64,000 nt of DNA from Nocardia transvalensis NBRC 15921 (GTDB taxonomy: Bacteria > Actinomycetota > Actinomycetes > Mycobacteriales > Mycobacteriaceae): the NCBI RefSeq assembly GCF_000308875.1, contig NZ_BAGL01000063.1, forward strand, positions 1 through 64,000, read 5' to 3'. This document shows positions 41,612-48,815 of the stretch, in pieces. The notes beneath the pieces were generated by a model, which was given only the letters and a program-made list of their open reading frames with translations, searched no databases and was not told the origin of the DNA. The translations under genes were made by a program, and so were the position numbers. Numbering within the stretch: the stretch's first letter is position 1; every line of letters starts with the position of its first letter.

Positions 41612-41989
41612 CTATTGCGTTGCGGGACCGAGCGTTTCCGCGGAGAAGGGCAGGCCCTGCCCTATCCCCCACATCTCCGCGAGGCGGCCGTCGTGGACCC
41701 GGAAGATCTCGAGCAGCATCGGCCGATCGCCGCCGTCCGGGACGCCGTCCACCGATGAACGGATGGCCACCCTGTCACCGTCGACCAGGACGTCCTCGGC
41801 GACGACCCGGACATCGGGAAAGCGGGTGACGAGGGCACGCCAGGCGTTCTTCCCCGCCTCGAATCCGGTCGTGCCCAGCGCGTGGCTGAAGAAGTCGGGC
41901 GTGAACAGGTCGTCCGCCTGATCGAAGGCCCTGGTGTTGAAGCATTCCTGCAAGCGCCGGACGAGAGCGCCGGGGTCGGGTGCGGTCAT
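41612..41989 (-). CDS. SnoaL-like / NTF2-fold protein
   Basis: A 125-residue protein of the SnoaL-like polyketide-cyclase/NTF2 fold. Typical segments are LQECFNTRAFDQADDLFTPDF, FPDVRVVAEDVLVDGDRV and LEIFRVHDGRLAEMW. Function ranges from cyclase to hydratase or none. It is divergent from a TetR gene with direct repeats between them. Confidence 0.83.
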   Translation of the reverse strand: MTAPDPGALVRRLQECFNTRAFDQADDLFTPDFFSHALGTTGFEAGKNAWRALVTRFPDVRVVAEDVLVDGDRVAIRSSVDGVPDGGDRPMLLEIFRVHDGRLAEMWGIGQGLPFSAETLGPATQ

Positions 41990-42034
41990 GAGCGAAATCC
42001 CCTCGTGCTGAAGAACGAGCGACGCGAGCCATAA

Positions 42035-42093
42035 ACGGTGCGCCGCCCCGGTTACGGCTCCAGCATATACGGTGCGTCGCCCCGGTTATGCTG
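42035..42093. promoter_or_regulatory. direct and inverted repeats between SnoaL-like and TetR genes
   Basis: Nineteen of 20 bases match between ACGGTGCGCCGCCCCGGTTA (42035-42054) and 42069-42088. An inverted pair CAGCATA (42061-42067) / TATGCTG (42087-42093) flanks the second copy. Likely operator for the adjacent TetR. Confidence 0.6.
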
Positions 42094-42101
42094 TAATCGC
42101 T

Positions 42102-42704
42102 ATGCCCACCCCACCGCCGAAACGCACCACGCCCCCGCCCGACCGGGAACTCCGAGCGGACGCCCGCCGCAATCGCGAGCAGGTCCTGCGGACCGCACAG
42201 CGACTGTTCGCGCGAGACGGCCTAGGTGTACCGCTCGACGAGATCGCCCGCCGAGCGGGAGTCGGCCCGGGCACCGTCCACCGCCACTTCCCCACCAAGG
42301 AGTCGCTGTACCTCGCGGTCGCGATCGACGGGCTGGAGCAGCTGGTGGCGGAGGCGAAAGCGCTTACCGCGGCGGATGATCCCGACGCCGTCTACACATT
42401 GCTGGCCCGGATGATGGCCAATGGTGCAGAGAACGCGGCGGTGAAGAGCGCGTTGGCCGCCGCCGAATTCGACCTCCGCACCGCGGCCCCGCAGGTCGCC
42501 ACCGACCTCACCGCCCACGTCGCCGACCTCTTGGACCGCGGCCGCACGGCCGGAACAGTCCGACCCGACATCACGGTGGAAGAAGCCATGGCCCTGGTGG
42601 CCGGCGCGTTCACCGCCATTCGCCACGCCCACGCCGAGTCCAGCCGGGCCCGCTCGGCTCACCTGGCCCGGATCATCCTCGACGGCCTTCGCCCTCCCCC
42701 ATGA
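42102..42704 (+). CDS. TetR-family regulator
   Basis: A 200-residue TetR protein with helix-turn-helix VPLDEIARRAGVGPGTVHRHF near residues 42-62, very similar in this region to the TetR at 15382. The ligand domain is short. Its stop overlaps the ATG of the phosphotransferase gene (ATGA), so regulator and kinase-like enzyme are translationally coupled. The divergent SnoaL-like gene is another likely target. Confidence 0.9.
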   Translation: MPTPPPKRTTPPPDRELRADARRNREQVLRTAQRLFARDGLGVPLDEIARRAGVGPGTVHRHFPTKESLYLAVAIDGLEQLVAEAKALTAADDPDAVYTLLARMMANGAENAAVKSALAAAEFDLRTAAPQVATDLTAHVADLLDRGRTAGTVRPDITVEEAMALVAGAFTAIRHAHAESSRARSAHLARIILDGLRPPP

Positions 42705-43420
42705 CCGAGATCCCGTTGCCCGGCGGTTTCGTCAATCGCGTGGTCCGCGTAGGCGATACGGTCCGTCGGGACGTCGGCCACAATTCCGATTTCGCCCACC
42801 GGCTGTTACGCCGTTTCGAGCAGCGGGGATGGTCGGGCACTCCCCGATATCTGGGCATGGACAGCCAAGGACGCGAGGTGCTCACCTATCTGGACGATAT
42901 TGCGGGACAGCCGGATTCGACCGATCAGAGCCTGGTAGCCGTCGCACGAGCCGTGCGCGAGTTTCACGACCTGACGGCCGGGACACCACTGGCCGCCGAT
43001 CAAGACGTGGTGTGCCACAACGACCTCTCTCCGAAGAACACCGTCTACCGTCCCGGCGGATCCGTCGCCTTCCTCGACTGGGATCTCGCCGCACCCGGCG
43101 CCCGCATCCACGACATCGCTCATATGTGCTGGCAATACCTGAATCTCGGCCCATCTGTAGCCGACGTGACGGTAGCCGCGAACCGCATGCGGCTGATGTG
43201 CGACGCCTACGGCCTAGCCGACCGGACGCACGTGGTCGATACGATCCTGTGGTGGCAGGACAGGTGTTGGCGCGGAATCGAATCCGCCGCCGACAACGGT
43301 GACCCGGCGATGGTGAACCTCCGCAACAGCGGTGCCGTCGACGCCGTCCGCGCCGCCTACGACTGGACCAGCGAACACCGCGCGGAGTTCGCGACGGCCG
43401 GCTTCACCGGGCGAGGGTGA
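42701..43420 (+). CDS. aminoglycoside phosphotransferase-like kinase (APH family)
   Basis: A 239-residue protein-kinase-like phosphotransferase. The catalytic loop is VCHNDLSPKNTVY (Brenner motif HxDxxxxN) near residues 105-117, followed by FLDWDLAAPG as metal-binding DxD-like motif. The N-lobe is short. Substrate could be an aminoglycoside, a choline-type alcohol or a metabolite; sequence does not decide. It is coupled to the TetR upstream. Confidence 0.85.
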   Translation: MTEIPLPGGFVNRVVRVGDTVRRDVGHNSDFAHRLLRRFEQRGWSGTPRYLGMDSQGREVLTYLDDIAGQPDSTDQSLVAVARAVREFHDLTAGTPLAADQDVVCHNDLSPKNTVYRPGGSVAFLDWDLAAPGARIHDIAHMCWQYLNLGPSVADVTVAANRMRLMCDAYGLADRTHVVDTILWWQDRCWRGIESAADNGDPAMVNLRNSGAVDAVRAAYDWTSEHRAEFATAGFTGRG

Positions 43421-43430
43421 AGCCGGCCGT
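43394..43430. terminator. bidirectional hairpin terminator
   Basis: ACGGCCGGCTTCACC (43394-43408) pairs perfectly with GGTGAAGCCGGCCGT (43416-43430), loop of 7. It overlaps the phosphotransferase stop codon (43418-43420) and ends 6 bases before the kdpC stop on the opposite strand. It should separate the two convergent units. Confidence 0.8.
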
Positions 43431-43436
43431 CTGGCC

Positions 43437-44321
43437 TCAGCTCCGGACCGGGTGGGTTTTGTCCAGGTCCAGGTTCAGTTCCAGGACATTCACCCGGGGC
43501 TCGCCGAGGAAGCCGAGGTCGCGGCCGTCGGTGTGGGCGGCTACGGCGGCGCGGACGTCGGCCTCGGAGAGGTTGCGGGCCTTGGCTACTCGGGGGATTT
43601 GGAGGGTCGCGTAGGCCGGGGAGATCTGGGGGTCCAGGCCGGAGGCGGAGGTGACTACGGCGTCGGAGGGGACGGGGGTGTCGGCGGGGGCGTCGCCTCG
43701 GATCGGGACGATCAAGCCCGCCGAGTAGTCCTCGCCGATCCGGGCGCACTCGACCTCCACACCCTCGTAGGTGTCCAGGAACGGTGCGGCCGGGCAGGTC
43801 TCGTTTACGCTCACCACCCGGGTCGGGTGCGGGACACCACCGCGCGCGTCGCGCGGGCCCAGGACCGCCAGGACCGCGCCGACGCCGGAGGGGGTGCAGA
43901 ACGGACGGCTGCCGTCCACGCCCTCGCGTTCGCCGATCGCCTTGCTGCGCGCGCACACCTGGGTGAGGAGGCTCTGCTTGGCGTCGTCCGGGTTCTCGGC
44001 GAGGGTGCTCTCCGGGCCGAGGTTGGTGAAGCTGGTCGAGGTCGGGTCGTAGCCGTCGCCCTTTCCGGACGCCGACGGGCGGCTCTGGAAGTACTGCGCC
44101 AGCGCGTTGCCGTTGCCGTCGGTGAACGCCTGCCCGATCAGCGACGAGCCGACGATCCTCCCGTCCTGTTCGATCAGCGACCCGTTCGCCTTGTCGTGCA
44201 GCCCGGGCAGCTGCGCGACCACGAAAACCGCCACAGGATAGGCGATTCCGGTGATCACCGTGAGCACCAGCAGCGCACGCAGCGCCGCGAGGTGTTGCCG
44301 GATCCAGGTTGACATACGCAT
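43437..44321 (-). CDS. kdpC: potassium-transporting ATPase subunit C
   Basis: A 294-residue KdpC, longer than the about 190 of E. coli, as is common in actinobacteria. An N-terminal membrane helix (about 13-35) is followed by the periplasmic-like domain with SLIGQAF, QYFQSRPSASGKGDGYD and SGLDPQISPAYATLQIPRVAKAR. An insertion around residues 120-200 contains several Cys. KdpC stabilises the complex during transport. It starts at ATG 44321, right after the kdpB stop. Confidence 0.95.
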   Translation of the reverse strand: MRMSTWIRQHLAALRALLVLTVITGIAYPVAVFVVAQLPGLHDKANGSLIEQDGRIVGSSLIGQAFTDGNGNALAQYFQSRPSASGKGDGYDPTSTSFTNLGPESTLAENPDDAKQSLLTQVCARSKAIGEREGVDGSRPFCTPSGVGAVLAVLGPRDARGGVPHPTRVVSVNETCPAAPFLDTYEGVEVECARIGEDYSAGLIVPIRGDAPADTPVPSDAVVTSASGLDPQISPAYATLQIPRVAKARNLSEADVRAAVAAHTDGRDLGFLGEPRVNVLELNLDLDKTHPVRS

Positions 44322-44322
44322 A

Positions 44323-46479
44323 TCAGGACATCCCAGGGAGGAAACGGACGACGAGGTCGATGATCTTGATACCGATGAACGGCGCGATGATGCCGCCGAC
44401 ACCGTAGATCGCCAGGTTGCGGGACAGCAGCGTCGACGCGCTCGACGGCGTGTACTTCACGCCCCGCAGCGCCAGCGGAATCAGCGCCACGATGACGAGC
44501 GCGTTGAAGATCACCGCTGACAGAATCGCCGACTGCGGGCTGTGCAGCCGCATGATGTTGAGCACGTCCAGGCCGGGGAACAGCACCACGAACAGCGCGG
44601 GAATGATCGCGAAGTACTTGGCGATATCGTTGGCGATGGAGAACGTGGTCAGCGCGCCGCGCGTGATCAGCAACTGCTTGCCGATCTCCACGATCTCGAT
44701 GAGTTTGGTCGGATCCGAATCCAGATCGACCATATTCCCGGCCTCCTTGGCGGCCGAGGTGCCGGTGTTCATCGCGACGCCGACGTCGGCCTGGGCCAGA
44801 GCGGGCGCGTCGTTGGTGCCGTCACCGGTCATCGCGACCAGGCGGCCGCCGTCCTGCTCCGACTTGATCAGCGCCAGCTTGTCCTCCGGCGTGGCCTCGG
44901 CGAGGAAGTCGTCGACCCCCGCCTCGTCGGCGATCGCCTTGGCTGTCAACGGATTATCACCCGTGATCATCACCGTCCGGATGCCCATGCGCCGCATCTC
45001 GTCGAAACGCTCACGCATGCCCTGCTTCACGACGTCCTTGAGGTGAATCACGCCGAGCAGCCGGGCTTTTCCGCCGGAGATCTCGCCGACCACCAGCGGG
45101 GTGCCGCCGGAGGCGGAGATACCGTCGACCGTCACACCGACCGCCTCGGGCACCGCACCGCCCTGCGCACGCACCCACTCGGTGACCGCGCTCGCGGCAC
45201 CCTTCCGCAGCTGATGACCGTCGGACAGGTCCACGCCCGACATGCGGGTCTGGGCGGTGAATTCCACCCAGGTGGCCCCGGTCAGCTCGCCGGGCGTGCG
45301 CTCCCGCTTGTTGTAGGCCTGCTTGGCGTACACCACGATCGAGCGGCCCTCGGGCGTTTCGTCCGCGAGGCTGGAAAGCTGTGCGGCATCGGCGATCTCG
45401 TCCTCGGAGACGCCCGGCATCGGCACGAACTCCGACGCCTGGCGATTGCCGAGGGTGATGGTGCCGGTCTTGTCCAGCAGCAGCGTGTTCACGTCGCCCG
45501 CGGCCTCCACGGCACGGCCGGACATGGCCAGCACATTGCGCTGCACCAGGCGGTCCATGCCCGCGATGCCGATGGCCGACAGCAGCGCGCCGATGGTCGT
45601 CGGGATCAGGCAGACCAGCAGCGACACCATGACGATCCCGGTGACACCGTGCACATCCAGCGCCAGGGTGTCATCGACGCCCGGACTGTTCGCCTTGGCG
45701 AAGATCGCCAGCGGTTGCAGCGTCGCCACCGCGAATACGAAGATGATCGTCAGCGCGGCGAGCAGGATGTTCAGCGCGATCTCGTTCGGCGTCTTCTGCC
45801 GGCTGGCGCCTTCGACCAGCGCGATCATCTTGTCGATGAACGAGCCGCCGGGCTCCTGCGTGATCTCGACGACGATCCGGTCCGACAGCACGGTGGTGCC
45901 GCCGGTGACGGCCGAGCGGTCGCCGCCGGATTCGCGGATCACCGGCGCGGATTCACCGGTGATGGCCGACTCGTCCACGGACGCAATGCCTTCCACGACG
46001 TCGCCGTCGCCCGGGATCACCTGGCCCGCCTCGACCACGACGTGATCGCCGCGGGCGAGTTCCGGCGCCGGAACCTGTTCGTCGGTGACGTTCTCCTGCC
46101 CCGGATCCCAGTCCACCAGCCGTCGTGCGACGGTATCGGTCTTGGCCTTGCGCAGGGTGTCGGCCTGAGCCTTGCCGCGCCCCTCGGCGACGGCCTCGGC
46201 CAGGTTCGCGAAAAGCACTGTGAGCCACAGCCATACGACGATCGCCCAGCCGAAGAACGTCGGATCGGCGATGGCCAGGATGGTCGACCAGACCGCGCCG
46301 ATCTCGACGATCAGCATCACCGGATTGCGCCACAGCGTGCGCGGATCCAGCTTCCGGACGGCGTCGGGCAGCGATTTCACCAGCATCCGCGGGGTGAAGA
46401 CGCCGCTGCCGACACGGCCGGACGTGTGCGCCGAGGACTCGGGCTTCGTCTCCGTGGTGTCCAGGGTGGGGGTGGTCAT
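44323..46479 (-). CDS. kdpB: potassium-transporting P-type ATPase subunit B
   Basis: A 718-residue P-type ATPase that powers high-affinity K+ uptake. The phosphorylated Asp is D336 in LDKTGTITLGNR; the actuator motif TGES and hinge TGDGTNDAPALAQADVG are present. Its start overlaps the kdpA stop in an ATGA junction. It belongs to the kdpFABC operon on the minus strand. Confidence 0.97.
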   Translation of the reverse strand: MTTPTLDTTETKPESSAHTSGRVGSGVFTPRMLVKSLPDAVRKLDPRTLWRNPVMLIVEIGAVWSTILAIADPTFFGWAIVVWLWLTVLFANLAEAVAEGRGKAQADTLRKAKTDTVARRLVDWDPGQENVTDEQVPAPELARGDHVVVEAGQVIPGDGDVVEGIASVDESAITGESAPVIRESGGDRSAVTGGTTVLSDRIVVEITQEPGGSFIDKMIALVEGASRQKTPNEIALNILLAALTIIFVFAVATLQPLAIFAKANSPGVDDTLALDVHGVTGIVMVSLLVCLIPTTIGALLSAIGIAGMDRLVQRNVLAMSGRAVEAAGDVNTLLLDKTGTITLGNRQASEFVPMPGVSEDEIADAAQLSSLADETPEGRSIVVYAKQAYNKRERTPGELTGATWVEFTAQTRMSGVDLSDGHQLRKGAASAVTEWVRAQGGAVPEAVGVTVDGISASGGTPLVVGEISGGKARLLGVIHLKDVVKQGMRERFDEMRRMGIRTVMITGDNPLTAKAIADEAGVDDFLAEATPEDKLALIKSEQDGGRLVAMTGDGTNDAPALAQADVGVAMNTGTSAAKEAGNMVDLDSDPTKLIEIVEIGKQLLITRGALTTFSIANDIAKYFAIIPALFVVLFPGLDVLNIMRLHSPQSAILSAVIFNALVIVALIPLALRGVKYTPSSASTLLSRNLAIYGVGGIIAPFIGIKIIDLVVRFLPGMS

Positions 46480-48152
46480 GAATGGATTCCTTCGGCGAGC
46501 GGCCCGAGCGCCAACGCGGGCAGGAAGGTGAGTGCGACCAGGATCAGGGTCACGCCGACGACCATGCCGACGAACTGCGGCCGGTGCGTCGGCAGCGTGC
46601 CGATCGACGCGGGGGTATGTCCTTGTGCGGCAAGCGATCCGGCCAGCGCGAGGGCGAGGATGATCGGAACGAACCGGCCGAACACCATGGCCAGGCCCAG
46701 CGCGGTGTTGTACCAGTCGGTATTGCCCGACAGGCCCGCGAACGCCGAACCGTTGTTGTTGGCCGCCGAGGCGAAGGCGTACAGCACCTCGGTCAGGCCG
46801 TGCGGTCCGGTGTTGGCCATACTCGCGCGCTCGCCCGGCAACGCCATGGCGCTAGCCGTGCCCACCAGCACGATCAGGGGGCTGACCAGGAAATACGAGG
46901 CGGCCAGCTTGATCTCGCGCGGGGTGATCTTCTTGCCCAGATATTCCGGCGTGCGCCCGACCATCAGGCCCGCGACGAAGACGGTGATCACGGCCAGGAT
47001 CAGCATGCCGTACAGGCCCGAGCCCACACCGCCGGGCGCGACCTCACCGAGTTGCATGTTGAACAGCGGCCACAGGCCGCCGAGGCTGGTGTAGGAGTCG
47101 TGCGCGGAGTCGACCGCACCGGTCGAGGTGAGCGTGGTCGCCGAGGCGAAGGTCGCCGAATTCGATACGCCGAAGCGGGTTTCCACGTCGGCCATCGCCG
47201 AGCCGACGGCGGTCGGCACGGTGCCGTGATGGATCAGCTGGAAGTAGTTCGTCAGCACGGTGCTGAGGATCGCCAGGGCGGCCATCACGCTCACGATCGC
47301 GTAGCCCTGCTTCGGGTTGCCGACCAGGCGGCCGAAGGTGCGCGGCAGCGAGAACGCGATGATCAGGATCAGGAAGATCTCGACCCAGTTCGTCCAGGTC
47401 GTCGGGTTCTCGAACGGATGCGCGGAGTTCACGTTGAAGAAGCCGCCACCGTTGGTGCCCAGCTCCTTGATGACCTCCTGGCTGGCGACCGGACCACCCG
47501 GCAGGGTCTGCGATCCGGTATTGCCGACAGTCTGCGCGACCTGGTCGAAGACGTGGAAGTTCTGCACCGCGCCGCCGGCGATCAGCACCAGGGCGAAGAC
47601 GAACGCGATCGGGAGCAGGATTCGGATGGTTCCCCTCACCAGATCCACCCAGAAGTTGCCCAGATCGCTCGTATCGCGCCGGGCGAAGCCACGGACCAGC
47701 GCGATCGCGACGGCCATGCCGACGGCGGCCGACACGAAGTTCTGCACGGCGAGGCCGGCCATCTGCACGGTGTGGCCCATCGTGGACTCACCGGCGTAGT
47801 TCTGCCAGTTCGTATTCGTGACGAAACTGATCGCGGTGTTCCAGGCCAGGCCGCCGGTCATCTCGGTGCCCGGCTCGCCGAGGTGCCACGGCAGATGGCC
47901 CTGCACCAGTTGCAGGAAGAACAGGAACAGCACGCTGATCGCCGAGAACGCCAGCACGCTGCGGGCGTACACGCCCCAGTTCTGCTCGACGCCCGGCTGG
48001 ACGCCGATGAGCTTGTAGATGCCGCGCTCGACGCGGGAGTGCTGCTGTCCCGCGTACACCCGATACATGTAGTCACCGAGCGGGATGTGCACCACGGCGA
48101 GCGCGAGGATCAGGGAGACCGCGAAAAGAATCCCCGCTGTAGTCGTGTTCAC
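46476..48152 (-). CDS. kdpA: potassium-transporting ATPase subunit A
   Basis: A 558-residue channel-like K+ translocating subunit related to K+ channels. Selectivity-filter-like stretches include GTNGGGFFNVNSAHPFENP and NNNGSAFAGL. About ten membrane segments are visible. It starts at GTG 48152 right after the kdpF stop and is coupled to kdpB. Confidence 0.96.
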   Translation of the reverse strand: MNTTTAGILFAVSLILALAVVHIPLGDYMYRVYAGQQHSRVERGIYKLIGVQPGVEQNWGVYARSVLAFSAISVLFLFFLQLVQGHLPWHLGEPGTEMTGGLAWNTAISFVTNTNWQNYAGESTMGHTVQMAGLAVQNFVSAAVGMAVAIALVRGFARRDTSDLGNFWVDLVRGTIRILLPIAFVFALVLIAGGAVQNFHVFDQVAQTVGNTGSQTLPGGPVASQEVIKELGTNGGGFFNVNSAHPFENPTTWTNWVEIFLILIIAFSLPRTFGRLVGNPKQGYAIVSVMAALAILSTVLTNYFQLIHHGTVPTAVGSAMADVETRFGVSNSATFASATTLTSTGAVDSAHDSYTSLGGLWPLFNMQLGEVAPGGVGSGLYGMLILAVITVFVAGLMVGRTPEYLGKKITPREIKLAASYFLVSPLIVLVGTASAMALPGERASMANTGPHGLTEVLYAFASAANNNGSAFAGLSGNTDWYNTALGLAMVFGRFVPIILALALAGSLAAQGHTPASIGTLPTHRPQFVGMVVGVTLILVALTFLPALALGPLAEGIHS

Positions 48153-48239
48153 CTAGAACCTTTCCGGGAACAGCAGCGCCGCAACGACATACAGCGCGAC
48201 GCCGACGGCCAGCACCAGACCGATGATGTTCTGCGTCAC
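48153..48239 (-). CDS. kdpF: potassium-transporting ATPase small subunit KdpF
   Basis: A 28-residue single-span protein starting at GTG 48239 and ending in FPERF, the conserved KdpF ending. KdpF stabilises the KdpABC complex in the membrane. Its stop abuts kdpA. Its GTG overlaps the TGA of an upstream 27-aa frame, so the two are translationally coupled. It is too short for automatic gene callers. Confidence 0.88.
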   Translation of the reverse strand: MTQNIIGLVLAVGVALYVVAALLFPERF

Positions 48240-48319
48240 AGCCGTTCCACCCCCCGTTGGATCAGACCGAGCAGAGCGAAAACCGCCACGGTCACCAGGG
48301 TGAACACCACGACAGACAT
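48236..48319 (-). CDS. 27-aa membrane micro-ORF upstream of kdpF
   Basis: A short frame from ATG 48319 to TGA 48236, encoding a single hydrophobic helix (SVVVFTLVTVAVFALLGLIQ) and a charged end RGVERL. AAAGG lies 8-9 bases upstream, and its TGA overlaps the kdpF GTG. The arrangement implies a translated leader or a further small Kdp subunit. I do not recognise it as a named family. Confidence 0.6.
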   Translation of the reverse strand: MSVVVFTLVTVAVFALLGLIQRGVERL

Positions 48320-48668
48320 GGAGAGAACCTTTCTTGGACAACACGCATCGCAAGATGCGCCGCAGTGAGTGAAACGCCAGTTCTGCCTGTCTCAGAGGTC
48401 GTTAACGCGTTCTTTGCGGGGAAAGTCGCCGCTTTGACGGACCCCTTACAGGCGTCCTCGGAGGCCGCTCGGAGAACGTCAAGGCTGGGCAGGGTTCCGT
48501 CAAGAAGCCGTTAATACTGCCGACCACGCTCGCTCGCAGCTCCCGCATCCCGCATGCTTTTGATTTCCCGGCATGCTTTTGGCCGGGATCCATGTCTGGC
48601 ACCTAAGGATTCCGGCCGAAAGCGTGCCGGAAAAAGGGTGCCGTCGCAGCTGACGTAAGGAGATGACA
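48320..48668. promoter_or_regulatory. divergent kdp control region
   Basis: A 349-base region between the leftward kdpFABC and rightward kdpDE units. It contains a hairpin CGCATC-GCAA-GATGCG (48344-48359), CGTCAAG at 48477-48483 and 48498-48504 (21 bases apart), an inverted TTGACGG at about 48434, and palindromic element copy E. KdpE binding is expected here. TAAGGAG at 48656-48662 is a ribosome binding site for the next micro-ORF. Confidence 0.6.
48564..48635. repeat. dispersed palindromic element, copy E
   Basis: The left arm has CCCGGCATGCTTTTGGCCGGG and the right arm TTCCGGCCGAAAGCGTGCC. A partial left arm, CCCGCATGCTTTTG, also lies just before it at about 48549. It is the only paired copy found in a divergent intergenic region. 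Confidence 0.82.
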
Positions 48669-48815
48669 GTGCCGGATTTCGCGGTCACCGCCTCGGTGCT
48701 CCTCGGCTTCCTGGCCTGCGCGCTGGGCCTGCGGGTACTCGCCACAACAGGGGCGGCGACCCAGCGCGTGCCGCGGGACGCGCGCGCGGATACGCGCGCC
48801 ATGATGGACGAGTGA
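48669..48815 (+). CDS. 48-aa membrane protein translationally coupled to kdpD
   Basis: A frame from GTG 48669 (AAGGAG 6 bases upstream; ATG 48663 also in frame) to TGA 48815. It encodes one membrane helix (VTASVLLGFLACALGLRVL) and a charged, Arg/Asp-rich tail ending RAMMDE. Its stop overlaps the kdpD GTG (GTGA). It may be a small accessory of the KdpD sensor. It is missed by standard length cut-offs. Confidence 0.65.
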   Translation: MPDFAVTASVLLGFLACALGLRVLATTGAATQRVPRDARADTRAMMDE

